In this document: piece after piece, positions 18,377-26,745 of the stretch
How the letters are laid out: every line of letters starts with the position of its first letter
Numbering within the stretch: the first letter of the stretch is position 1
NCBI GenBank assembly: GCA_963718305.1
Contig: CAVQZG010000008.1
Coordinates: 124,001 to 188,000 of the forward strand
DNA length: 64,000 nucleotides
Reading direction: 5' to 3'
From: RYN-230 sp963718305
GTDB taxonomy: Bacteria; Actinomycetota; Actinomycetes; Streptosporangiales; Streptosporangiaceae
Translations under genes and position numbers: made by a program
Notes under the pieces: generated by a model
Seen by the model: the letters and a program-made list of their open reading frames with translations, nothing else
Database searches by the model: none
What the model was told of the DNA's origin: nothing

Positions 18377-18967
18377 CTAAGGACGGGGACGGCGGGAGAA
18401 CAGTCCGGGGCGGCGGGGCCGGGGCGTCCGGACGTGGATGCGTCCCAGCAGCGCCAGCGTGTGCAGCTCGATCACGGGCCTGCCCGGCGGGACCGGCGGC
18501 TCCGGGCGGGGCTCCGGCCGGGTCCCGGGCAGCACCTCGGAGAGGTTGCGGGTGATGACCGTAACCCCGGCTGGCACCAGCAGGTTCACCTGGCCGCCGA
18601 GCGCGGTGACGTACATCTGGGTGCGCTGCCCCTGCAGCATCGCTTCGGTCAGGTCCAGCACGACCTGCCCGCCGATCGCCGTCACCACCAGCCGGTCCGG
18701 CACCACCCACCGGCCGCTGCGCCGCTCGGTCGCGAAGAAAGCGGTCACCGCGCGCGAGTTGTCCAGCCGCAGCGGCTGGGCCCCGGGCAGGGCCAGGTCT
18801 TCGGTCAGGCCGGCCAGCTCACCCAGGGTCCGGGCGGTATAGGCCCGCTGCACGCGGTGCGCGTGCTCCTCCAGGGTGATCCGCCCGTCGCCGGCCGCCT
18901 GGGCGAGCAGGGTCACCACGCGCTCCCGGTCAGCGTCCGAGGCGCGCAGGTCACGCGGGCTAGGCAC
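18377..18967 (-). CDS. DUF1707 domain-containing protein
   Basis: A 196-residue actinobacterial protein. The N-terminal DUF1707 domain (about residues 6-60, LRASDADRERVVTLLAQA ... GRITLEEHAHRV) precedes a DUF2154/LiaF-like beta-rich domain (about 75-180) with ATERRSGRW and TALGGQVNLLVPAGVTV. Proteins with the second domain are linked to cell-envelope stress responses, but the function here is unknown. It converges with glpX across 56 bp. Confidence 0.85.
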   Translation of the reverse strand: MPSPRDLRASDADRERVVTLLAQAAGDGRITLEEHAHRVQRAYTARTLGELAGLTEDLALPGAQPLRLDNSRAVTAFFATERRSGRWVVPDRLVVTAIGGQVVLDLTEAMLQGQRTQMYVTALGGQVNLLVPAGVTVITRNLSEVLPGTRPEPRPEPPVPPGRPVIELHTLALLGRIHVRTPRPRRPGLFSRRPRP

Positions 18968-19055
18968 GGGAGCTCACCCTCTGACGATAGCCGCCTTGAC
19001 GCCCAGACGGCGCGATCCCTACCCTGACCGCACGGACCGAGCCTGGGAGCGGCAC

Positions 19056-20306
19056 ATGGAGCTGGACGGCACGGATCCGCAGGGCCGGGAACGGCGCGGG
19101 CGGATGGCGACCAGCGCCGCGTTCTTCGTCCAGGGCCTGTGCTTCGCGGTGGTGGTCACCCGCGTCTCGGTCCTGCAGAACAAGTTCCATCTGTCCAACG
19201 GGCAGCTCACCCTGGTCCTGCTCATCGTGCCGGTGATCGCCGGGGTCGGCAGCGTGATCTCCGGCCCGCTGGCCGCCCGGCTCGGCAGCGGCATGGTGCT
19301 GCGCGTCGCCCAGCCGCTGGTCTGCCTGAGCCTGCCGGCCATCGGGTTCGCCAGCACCCGGCCGGAGCTGTACCTCTCGGTGGGCCTGTTCGGGCTGTTC
19401 CTCGGCGCGGTGGACGCGACCATGAACATGCAGGGCGCGATCACCGAGAAACGCTACGGGTACAGCGTCATCAACGGCTTCTACGGCTTCTGGAGCGCGG
19501 CCGGGATCCTCGGCGGGCTGTGGAACGCGGCCGCCGGGAAGCTCGGCCTGTCCCTGGGCGTGGCGTTCACGATCGCCGGTCTCGCCGGGCTGGCCGCCGC
19601 GCTGGTCCTCGGGCCCAGCCTGTTCGGCAAGGAGGCCGACGTCGCGCCGCCGTCCGAGGCCGCCGCGAAGCAGGCGGGCATCCAGATCCCGTGGCGGCCG
19701 ATCATCCTCATCGGCGTGGCCATGTGCTGCATGTACATCGGGGACGCCTCCGTGTCCAACTACAGCTCGGTCTACATGTCCAAGGTCCAGCACGGCGGCA
19801 AGGCGCTGCTCCCGCTGGCGTTCGCGGCCTATCAGACGATGATGCTGGCGGGCCGGGCCTTCGGTGACCGCGCGGTGCGGCGGTTCGGCGCCGCGGCGGT
19901 GGTCCGGGCCGGGGCTGTGGTCGCCGGGCTGGGCCTGCTGGGCGTGGTGCTGGCCCCGTCCCCGGCCCTGGCCATCGCCGCCTTCGCCGTGACCGGCCTG
20001 GGTTTCTGCGTGGTGCCGCCGATGTGCTTCTCGGCCACCTCGAAGCTCGACCCGACCGGATCGGGCATCGCCATCTCACGGGTGAATTTGTTCAATTACG
20101 CCGGTTTCGTGCTCGGCGCCGCCCTGGTCGGCGGGATCGCGGGCGCGGTGGGCGGTCCGGCGGGCTGGCGGGCCGCGTACGCCGCGCCGCTGGTGCTGAC
20201 CCTGGTCATCGTGGCCCTGGCCGCCGGGTTCGAGCCGGGCCGGGCGCGCGGCGCGCGGAGCGAGACGGCGAGCACCGCGGAGGCCGGCTCCACCGCGCCC
20301 GGCTGA
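19056..20306 (+). CDS. MFS transporter, 12 membrane segments
   Basis: A 416-residue major facilitator with about twelve hydrophobic helices. NFxGFWS-type segments such as VINGFYGFWSAAGILGG put it near the fucose/NepI-like branch (COG0738/YbjJ-type). The substrate is not predictable. ATG 19056 was chosen because it begins just before the first helix; an upstream extension would overlap the divergent DUF1707 gene. The hydrophilic C-terminus (about 25 residues) is Arg/Ala/Ser-rich. Confidence 0.85.
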   Translation: MELDGTDPQGRERRGRMATSAAFFVQGLCFAVVVTRVSVLQNKFHLSNGQLTLVLLIVPVIAGVGSVISGPLAARLGSGMVLRVAQPLVCLSLPAIGFASTRPELYLSVGLFGLFLGAVDATMNMQGAITEKRYGYSVINGFYGFWSAAGILGGLWNAAAGKLGLSLGVAFTIAGLAGLAAALVLGPSLFGKEADVAPPSEAAAKQAGIQIPWRPIILIGVAMCCMYIGDASVSNYSSVYMSKVQHGGKALLPLAFAAYQTMMLAGRAFGDRAVRRFGAAAVVRAGAVVAGLGLLGVVLAPSPALAIAAFAVTGLGFCVVPPMCFSATSKLDPTGSGIAISRVNLFNYAGFVLGAALVGGIAGAVGGPAGWRAAYAAPLVLTLVIVALAAGFEPGRARGARSETASTAEAGSTAPG

Positions 20307-20390
20307 CCCCTCCCGGTCCGCGCCCGGCTGACCCCTCCGGCCCGCCCGGCGCCCCCCGGCCGCGCCGCTAGGCAGGGCCAGGGGAAGCCT

Positions 20391-20430
20391 GTTAGCTTGC
20401 CGCTAGCAACTACTTTGCCTCTGGCAACTA
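20391..20430. promoter_or_regulatory. Candidate MarR-type binding repeats upstream of DHA2 exporter
   Basis: Two direct GCAACTA repeats (20406-20412 and 20424-20430, 18 bp apart) and a GTTAGC/GCTAGC pair at 20391-20408 lie just before the exporter start. A related TAGTTAGC occurs upstream of the MarR gene near 22254. Assignment to that MarR protein is inference. Confidence 0.3.
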
Positions 20431-20452
20431 TCAGCGAGGGGAAGCGAGCCGC

Positions 20453-22210
20453 GTGGGCGAGTCGCCGAACGGCCAGATACCGGCTGAGGGGCATCGGGAC
20501 CGCTACAAGTGGGTGGCGCTGTCCAACACCACGCTCGGCATGCTCTCCGCGACGGTCAACGCGTCCATCGTCATCATCTCGCTGCCCGCCATCTTCCGCG
20601 GCATCCACCTCAACCCGCTGACCCCCGGCAACGTGAGCTATCTGCTCTGGATGCTGATGGGGTACCTGGTGGTGTCGGCCGTCCTGGTGGTGACGCTGGG
20701 CCGGCTCGGCGACATCTACGGCCGGGTGCGGATGTACAACCTGGGCTTCACGGTGTTCGCGCTCGGTGCGCTGGCCCTGCCGTTCGACCCGATGTACGGG
20801 GCGGGCGGGGCGCTGTGGCTGATCGGCTGGCGGGTGGTCCAGGCGACCGGCGGGGCCATGCTGATGGCCAACTCCCCCGCCATCCTGACCGACGCGTTCC
20901 CGGCCGACCAGCGCGGCACTGCGATGGGCATCAACCAGGTCGCGGGGATCTCCGGCACCTTCATCGGGCTGATCCTGGGCGGCATCCTGGCCGCGGTGGA
21001 CTGGCGGCTGGTGTTCATCGTGTCGGTGCCGATCGGCGTGGGCGGGGCCATCTGGTCGTACCTGAGCCTGCAGGAGCGCGGGATCAGGACCAGGTCCCGC
21101 ATCGACTGGCTCGGCAACGTGACCTTCGGGCTCGGCCTGATCGGGCTGCTCACCGGGATCACCTACGGCATCCAGCCCTACGGCGGGCACGTGATGGGCT
21201 GGACCAGCCCGGTGGTGCTGACCGGCCTGATCGGCGGCGTCGCCCTCCTGGTGGCGTTCTGCTTCATCGAACTGCGGGTGGAATCCCCCATGTTCGACCT
21301 GCGGCTGCTGCGGATCCGGGCGTTCGCGGCGGGTAACGCGGCCACGCTGCTCGCCTCGATCGCCCGGGGCGGCCTGCAGTTCATGCTGATCATCTGGCTG
21401 CAGGGCATCTGGCTAATCCTGCACGGCTACAACTACAAGGACACGCCGCTGTGGTCCGGCATCTACCTGCTCCCGCTCACCTTCGGGTTCATCGTGGCCG
21501 GGCCCATCTCCGGCTGGCTGTCGGACCGGCACGGGGCCCGGTGGCTCGCGTCCGGGGGCCTGCTGGTGTCCGCGGCCGCGTTCGGCGGGCTGCTGCTGAT
21601 CCCCACGGACTTCCAGTACGTGACGTTCGGGACGCTCATCTTCGTGGCCGGCGCGGGCATGGGCCTGTTCTCCGCGCCCAACGCGGCCGCGATCATGAGC
21701 AGCGTGCCCGCCCGGCAGCGCGGAGCGGCGTCGGGCATGCTGGCCACCTTCCAGAACTCCGGGTTCGTCCTGTCCATCGGCATCTTCTTCTCGCTGATGA
21801 TCGTGGGCCTGTCCAGCACCCTGCCGACCACGCTGACCAGGGGCCTCATGTCCCAGGGAGTGCCCGCGGCGCTGGCCCATGAAGTCGGCCAGACCCCGCC
21901 GGTCGCGAGCCTGTTCGCCACGTTCCTGGGCTACAACCCGATCCACGAGCTGCTCGCCCCGACCGGCGTGCTGGCCCATCTGCCCAGCCACAACGTGGCC
22001 ACGCTGACCGGCAAGCAGTTCTTCCCCCTCCTGATCGCCGGGCCGTTCCACCACGGGCTCGTCATCGTGTTCAGCATGGCCATCACCGTGCTGGTCATCG
22101 CGGCCGGCGCCTCGCTGCTGCGCGGCGGCCGCTACGTGTATGACGAGCACGCCGCCGGGCAGACCCCGCCCCAGGGAGCGCCGCCGGCAGCGCAAAACGC
22201 ACCACGCTGA
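20453..22210 (+). CDS. DHA2-family MFS drug exporter (14 membrane segments)
   Basis: A 585-residue major facilitator with about 14 membrane segments. Motif A variant is LGRLGDIYGRVRMYNLG and motif C lies in GINQVAGISGTFIGLILGGIL. This is the architecture of EmrB/QacA proton-drug antiporters. The GTG start at 20453 follows a GAGGGG site. It is followed by a MarR regulator and an ABC exporter pair on the same strand, suggesting a drug-resistance island. Confidence 0.9.
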   Translation: MGESPNGQIPAEGHRDRYKWVALSNTTLGMLSATVNASIVIISLPAIFRGIHLNPLTPGNVSYLLWMLMGYLVVSAVLVVTLGRLGDIYGRVRMYNLGFTVFALGALALPFDPMYGAGGALWLIGWRVVQATGGAMLMANSPAILTDAFPADQRGTAMGINQVAGISGTFIGLILGGILAAVDWRLVFIVSVPIGVGGAIWSYLSLQERGIRTRSRIDWLGNVTFGLGLIGLLTGITYGIQPYGGHVMGWTSPVVLTGLIGGVALLVAFCFIELRVESPMFDLRLLRIRAFAAGNAATLLASIARGGLQFMLIIWLQGIWLILHGYNYKDTPLWSGIYLLPLTFGFIVAGPISGWLSDRHGARWLASGGLLVSAAAFGGLLLIPTDFQYVTFGTLIFVAGAGMGLFSAPNAAAIMSSVPARQRGAASGMLATFQNSGFVLSIGIFFSLMIVGLSSTLPTTLTRGLMSQGVPAALAHEVGQTPPVASLFATFLGYNPIHELLAPTGVLAHLPSHNVATLTGKQFFPLLIAGPFHHGLVIVFSMAITVLVIAAGASLLRGGRYVYDEHAAGQTPPQGAPPAAQNAPR

Positions 22211-22265
22211 CGGGTTTCCGGCGACCCGGTAGCCAGCGGGTCCAGCGGCAAATATAGTTAGCTCT

Positions 22266-22760
22266 GTGAACGATATACGAGTGCTGCGCGAGCCCGAGCG
22301 GGCCGCGCTGCGGGCCGAGGCGGCCGAGTTGCTGGCCGCCATCAGCGCGGTCCGGCGGACCAGCCGCCGGGCCGTCCGGCACGCCTGGGCCACCCAGCCG
22401 CTGCCCACCGCGCAGAGCGAGCTGCTCCGGCTGATCGCCTCCCGGCCCGGCATCTGCGTCGCGGACGCCGCACACGACCTGCGGCTGGCCCCGAACACGG
22501 TCAGCACCCTGGTCGGGCGCCTGGCCGAGCACGATCTGCTGCGCCGCGAACGATCGCTGCCGGACAGCCGGTCGGTCCGGCTCACTATCACCGAGAAGGC
22601 CCGCCGGCGGCTCGCGGAGTGGCGCGACCTGCGGGCCGAGCTGGCCAGCGAGGTCCTGGCCACGCTGCCCGAGGCCGACCGGCGCGCGCTGGCCGGCGCG
22701 ATCCCAGCCCTGGTGCGGCTGGCCGAGAGGATGGAGCCCGAAATGATGGAGCGCCGATGA
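22266..22760 (+). CDS. MarR family transcriptional regulator
   Basis: A 164-residue winged-helix regulator. The recognition region VADAAHDLRLAPNTVSTLVGRLAE is followed by the wing RERSLPDSRSVRLTIT. Its stop overlaps the start of the ABC ATPase (ATGA), so it is translationally coupled to the exporter it probably controls. It may also act on the DHA2 gene upstream. Confidence 0.9.
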   Translation: MNDIRVLREPERAALRAEAAELLAAISAVRRTSRRAVRHAWATQPLPTAQSELLRLIASRPGICVADAAHDLRLAPNTVSTLVGRLAEHDLLRRERSLPDSRSVRLTITEKARRRLAEWRDLRAELASEVLATLPEADRRALAGAIPALVRLAERMEPEMMERR

Positions 22761-23659
22761 GCGCAGAACCCGGCGGGGCCCTGACCGTTGGGGCCCAGGC
22801 CTTCGGGGCCCGGCTCAGCCCGCCCGCGGCTGGCGCGGCGGTTCGGGTCGTGGCCGGGCCCGCGGTCAGCTGCGCCGGCGTCACCTACCGGTTCGGTGAC
22901 CACGTCGCGGTGGACCACGTGGACCTGACCATCGCGCCCGGCGAGACCTTCGGCCTGCTCGGCCCCAACGGGGCGGGCAAGACGACCACCATCCGCATGC
23001 TGGTCACGCTGCTCAAGCCGATGGACGGCCGGATCAGCGTGTTCGGCGCGGACGCCGCCAGCCAGCCCATGCGGGTCCGCCGGATGATCGGCTACGTACC
23101 GCAGCTGCTGTCCGCCGACGGGTCGCTGACCGGCCGGGAGAACGTGGAGCTGTTCGCCCGGCTGTTCGACGTGCCGCACAGCCGGCGGCGGGCGCTGGTG
23201 GCGGAGGCGCTGGCGGCGATGGGGCTGACCGAGCCCGCCGACCGCCTGGTGAAGACCTACTCCGGCGGCATGGTGCGCCGGCTGGAACTCGCGCAGGCAC
23301 TGGTCAACGCCCCCCGGCTGCTGGTGCTGGACGAGCCCACGGTGGGCCTGGACCCGATCGCCCGCTCGGACGTGTGGGACCACATCACCCGGCTGCGCGA
23401 GCAGGCCGGGATGACGGTGCTGATGACCACGCATCACATGGAAGAAGCCGACCTGTACTGCGACCGCGTCTCGCTCATGCACAGCGGCCGGGTGCAGGCC
23501 ACCGACAGCCCGGCGAACCTGAAGGCGCTGCTCGGGCCGGACGCCTCGCTGGACGAGGTGTTCCGCCACTTCACCGGCGGGACGCTGGATGAGGACACCG
23601 CGAAGGGAGGCATCCGTGACGTCCGTCGCGCCCGGCGCACCGCCCGCCGTCTCGGTTGA
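22757..23659 (+). CDS. ABC exporter ATP-binding protein (DrrA-like)
   Basis: A 300-residue ATPase. Walker A is GPNGAGKTTT, the signature is YSGGMVRRLELAQ, Walker B is LLVLDEPTVGLD, and the H-loop is MTTHH. It belongs to the daunorubicin-resistance type. ATG 22757 overlaps the MarR stop by four bases. The C-terminal end overlaps the permease start by about 44 bp, in line with tight coupling. Confidence 0.9.
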   Translation: MSAEPGGALTVGAQAFGARLSPPAAGAAVRVVAGPAVSCAGVTYRFGDHVAVDHVDLTIAPGETFGLLGPNGAGKTTTIRMLVTLLKPMDGRISVFGADAASQPMRVRRMIGYVPQLLSADGSLTGRENVELFARLFDVPHSRRRALVAEALAAMGLTEPADRLVKTYSGGMVRRLELAQALVNAPRLLVLDEPTVGLDPIARSDVWDHITRLREQAGMTVLMTTHHMEEADLYCDRVSLMHSGRVQATDSPANLKALLGPDASLDEVFRHFTGGTLDEDTAKGGIRDVRRARRTARRLG

Positions 23660-24782
23660 TTACGGCCCCGCGCCCAGCGCGCGGGTGGGCCTGGCCCAGC
23701 TGGCCAGCCGGATGGTCACGCTGTGCTGGGTCGAGGTGCGCAAGCTGCGGCACGACCGCACCGAGCTGTACACCCGGGCCATCCAGCCGGCGCTCTGGCT
23801 GCTGATCTTCGGCGAGACGTTCAGCAGGATCCATGCCATCCGGACGCCGAACGGAATCTCCTATCTCGCCTACCTCGCGCCGGGGATCCTGGCCCAGTCG
23901 GCCCTGTTCGTGTCGATCTTCTACGGCATCCAGATCATCTGGGAGCGGGACGCCGGGGTGCTGGCCAAGCTCATGGTGACGCCCACCCCCCGGTCCGCGC
24001 TGATCACCGGCAAGGCCTTCGCCGCCGGGGTGCGTTCGATCGTCCAGGCCGCGGCGGTGGTGGTGCTCTCCGCCATCCTCGGCGTCGCGCTGACCCATAA
24101 CCCGCTGAAGCTGCTGGCCACCGCGGGCGTGGTGGTGCTGGGCTCGGCGTTCTTCTCCTGCCTGTCGATGTCGATCGCGGGCCTGGCGCTGAACCGGGAC
24201 CGGCTGATGGGCATCGGGCAGGCGATCACCATGCCGCTGTTCTTCAGTTCCAATGCGCTGTACCCGACCGCCCTGATGCCGGGCTGGCTGCAGGCGATCA
24301 GCAGGGTCAACCCGCTGTCCTACGAAGTGGACGCGCTGCGCGGGCTGCTCATCGGGGTGCCGACCAACCTCGCGCTGGACGTGGCCGTGCTGGTGGCCGC
24401 GGCCGTCACCGGCGTGGTCGTGGCCTCCGCCCTGCTCCCCCGCCTGGCCAAGTAGCGCCCGCCCGGGCCCCGATGTACGGCCTGCCGGTGCAGTCGGCCG
24501 CCGGTCGTCGGGTGGCTCGGCGACCGGTCCCTCGGGGGGCTCGGGCATCCGGCCCAGCACTGAGCGCAGCAGCGTCTCGGCCGCGTCCACCGCGGCCCGG
24601 GCGGTGACCGCGTTGGTGTGGGCCCGGTCCAGGTTGCCGAGCGCGATGCAGTCGAAGGCGACCTGGGCGTCGTGCACCACCAGCTCGAGCTGGCGGGACG
24701 CCTCATCCAGGCTGACCGCCTGCTCATCGCCGCTCGGGATCCTCATGGCCTGCTCGTCACTGCCTGGGATGCTCACGAACAT
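23571..24782 (-). CDS. Small hypothetical protein, end uncertain
   Basis: ATG 24782 is preceded by an excellent AGGAGGGAG site. The first ~90 residues look genuinely coding: a Ser/Asp/Glu-rich leader, then an amphipathic helical part VSLDEASRQLELVVHDAQVAF ... TNAVTARAAVDAAETLLRSVLG. After about residue 105 the only in-frame stop is at 23571, and the rest is an antisense shadow of the ABC permease. The natural stop has either been lost by an indel near 24470 or the protein really extends. No family recognised. Confidence 0.4.
   Translation of the reverse strand: MFVSIPGSDEQAMRIPSGDEQAVSLDEASRQLELVVHDAQVAFDCIALGNLDRAHTNAVTARAAVDAAETLLRSVLGRMPEPPEGPVAEPPDDRRPTAPAGRTSGPGRALLGQAGEQGGGHDHAGDGRGHQHGHVQREVGRHPDEQPAQRVHFVGQRVDPADRLQPARHQGGRVQRIGTEEQRHGDRLPDAHQPVPVQRQARDRHRQAGEERRAQHHHARGGQQLQRVMGQRDAEDGGEHHHRRGLDDRTHPGGEGLAGDQRGPGGGRHHELGQHPGVPLPDDLDAVEDRHEQGRLGQDPRREVGEIGDSVRRPDGMDPAERLAEDQQPERRLDGPGVQLGAVVPQLAHLDPAQRDHPAGQLGQAHPRAGRGAVINRDGGRCAGRDGRHGCLPSRCPHPASRR
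23616..24455 (+). CDS. ABC-2 type exporter permease
   Basis: A 279-residue integral membrane protein with six hydrophobic segments. The ABC-2 pattern includes YLAYLAPGILAQSALF and the C-terminal NPLSYEVDALRGLL. It is the partner of the preceding ATPase. GTG 23616 (VTSVAPG) was chosen because it follows a strong GAAGGGAGG site; an in-frame ATG at 23589 lacks one. Confidence 0.9.
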   Translation: MTSVAPGAPPAVSVDYGPAPSARVGLAQLASRMVTLCWVEVRKLRHDRTELYTRAIQPALWLLIFGETFSRIHAIRTPNGISYLAYLAPGILAQSALFVSIFYGIQIIWERDAGVLAKLMVTPTPRSALITGKAFAAGVRSIVQAAAVVVLSAILGVALTHNPLKLLATAGVVVLGSAFFSCLSMSIAGLALNRDRLMGIGQAITMPLFFSSNALYPTALMPGWLQAISRVNPLSYEVDALRGLLIGVPTNLALDVAVLVAAAVTGVVVASALLPRLAK

Positions 24783-24935
24783 CTCCCTCCTGCCCCGGAC
24801 CCGCTCACCAGCACCACAGCCGGGATGGGACACCTTTACCCGGGCGCAGGCCGGCCATGCAACTCCCGCCGCACCGACTACCGGCCCGGATCTACCATGA
24901 AACGACACCACCACCAGCACGAGGACGAAGACACG

Positions 24936-26579
24936 ATGCCCGAGTTCGCGTACACCGACCTGCTCCCCCTGGGCCCGGACGCCACTGATTACCGCCTGCT
25001 GACCGCGGACGGGATCACCAAGCGCCACGCGTTCGGCCGGGACTTCCTCGAGGTGGACCCGGAGGTGCTCACGCTGGTCGCCCGGGAGGGCATGCGGGAT
25101 ATCGCGCACCTGCTCCGGCCGGCGCACCTGCGCCAGCTGCGGGCCATCCTGGACGACCCGGAGGCCAGCCGCAACGACCGGTTCGTGGCCATGGACCTGC
25201 TGAAGAACGCGGGCATCGCGGCCGGCGGGGTGCTGCCCATGTGCCAGGACACCGGGACCGCGATCGTGATGGGCAAGCGCGGCGGGCAGGTCCTCACCGA
25301 CGGCCGGGACGAGGAGCACCTCAGCCGGGGCATCTACGAGGCCTACACCCAGCTGAACCTGCGCTACTCGCAGCTGGCCCCGCTGTCGATGTTCGAGGAG
25401 CGGAACACCGGCACGAACCTGCCGGCCCAGGTCGAGGTGTACGCCACCGCCGGCCAGGAGTACAAGTTCCTGCTCATGGCCAAGGGCGGCGGGTCGGCCA
25501 ACAAGTCCTTCCTCTACCAGCAGACCAAGGCGGTGCTGAACCCGGCCGGGCTGCACGCTTTCCTGGAGGAGAAGATCCGCTCCCTGGGTACGGCGGCCTG
25601 CCCGCCGTACCACCTGGCCATCGTGGTCGGCGGCACCAGCGCCGAGTACGCCCTGAAGACCGCCAAGTACGCCTCCGCCCGGTACCTGGACACCCTGCCG
25701 GCCGGCGGATCGCCGGCCGGGAACGGGTTCCGCGACCCGGACCTGGAGCAGGAGGTACTCGAGATCACCCGGAAGATCGGCATCGGGGCCCAGTTCGGCG
25801 GCAAGTACTTCTGCCACGACGTGCGGGTGATCCGGCTGCCGCGGCACGGCGCGTCCTGCCCGGTGGCCATCGCGGTCTCGTGTTCCGCGGACCGCCAGGC
25901 GCTGGCCAAGATCACGCCGGAGGGCGTGTACCTGGAGCGGCTGGAAACCGACCCCGCGCAGTACCTCCCGGACACCAGCGAGGACGATCTCGCGGATGAC
26001 GTGGTCCGCATCGACCTGAACCGGCCGATGAGCGAGATCCGCGCGGAACTGACCAAGTACCCGGTCGCGACCCGCCTGTCACTCACCGGGCCGCTGGTCG
26101 TCGCGCGCGACATCGCCCACGCCAAGATCGCCGAACGGCTGGCCGCCGGTGAGCCCATGCCCAGGTACCTGGCGGATCATCCGGTCTATTACGCCGGCCC
26201 GGCCAAGACCCCCGAGGGGTACGCCTCGGGCTCGTTCGGCCCGACGACCGCCGGCCGGATGGATTCGTACGTGAACCAGTTCCAGGCCGCGGGCGGGTCC
26301 CTGGTCATGCTGGCCAAGGGGAACCGCTCACCGGCCGTCACCGCGGCCTGCCGCGAGCACGGCGGGTTCTACCTGGGTTCCATCGGCGGCGCGGCCGCCA
26401 AGCTGGCCCAGGAGTGCATCACCAAGGTCGAGGTCCTCGAGTACCCGGAACTCGGCATGGAGGCGGTCTGGCGCATCGAGGTCCGCGATTTCCCCGCGTT
26501 CATCATCGTGGACGACAAGGGCAACGACTTCTTCGCCGAGGAGCCGCAGCCGCCACTGCTCACCATCGGCACCCGGTAG
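24936..26579 (+). CDS. Class I fumarate hydratase (Fe-S)
   Basis: A 547-residue TCA-cycle enzyme interconverting fumarate and malate with an oxygen-labile [4Fe-4S] cluster. The N-terminal domain contains PMCQDTGTAIVMGKRG and GGGSANKSFLYQQTKA. Cluster cysteines are in MCQDTG, YFCHDVR and VSCSADR. The C-terminal domain has SGSFGPTTAGRMDSY and KGNRSPAV. ATG 24936 has a GAGGACGAAG site; ATG 24897 would add a 13-residue His/Glu/Asp-rich leader. The gene is intact. Confidence 0.93.
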   Translation: MPEFAYTDLLPLGPDATDYRLLTADGITKRHAFGRDFLEVDPEVLTLVAREGMRDIAHLLRPAHLRQLRAILDDPEASRNDRFVAMDLLKNAGIAAGGVLPMCQDTGTAIVMGKRGGQVLTDGRDEEHLSRGIYEAYTQLNLRYSQLAPLSMFEERNTGTNLPAQVEVYATAGQEYKFLLMAKGGGSANKSFLYQQTKAVLNPAGLHAFLEEKIRSLGTAACPPYHLAIVVGGTSAEYALKTAKYASARYLDTLPAGGSPAGNGFRDPDLEQEVLEITRKIGIGAQFGGKYFCHDVRVIRLPRHGASCPVAIAVSCSADRQALAKITPEGVYLERLETDPAQYLPDTSEDDLADDVVRIDLNRPMSEIRAELTKYPVATRLSLTGPLVVARDIAHAKIAERLAAGEPMPRYLADHPVYYAGPAKTPEGYASGSFGPTTAGRMDSYVNQFQAAGGSLVMLAKGNRSPAVTAACREHGGFYLGSIGGAAAKLAQECITKVEVLEYPELGMEAVWRIEVRDFPAFIIVDDKGNDFFAEEPQPPLLTIGTR

Positions 26580-26745
26580 CCGGCGGCGTCCGGCCGGACG
26601 TCTGCGCGTGCACACGGCCTGCGACCAGGGCATGTCGGCCCGGTGACCGCCGGGTGACGGGCGGGGGAATCCGGGCGCGACACACGTGTTATTCTCACCC
26701 GCTTCCCAGGAATCCCGGTGGATCGCGCGTGTATCGTCCCGTGTC

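Noticed and set aside
21413..23569. Leftward 718-residue open frame
   Set aside because: It is antisense to the DHA2 exporter, MarR and ABC ATPase genes, all of which are intact and recognisable.
26686..26745. Upstream GTG for the Ser/Thr kinase
   Set aside because: It adds a non-conserved 20-residue leader; family similarity begins right after ATG 26746.
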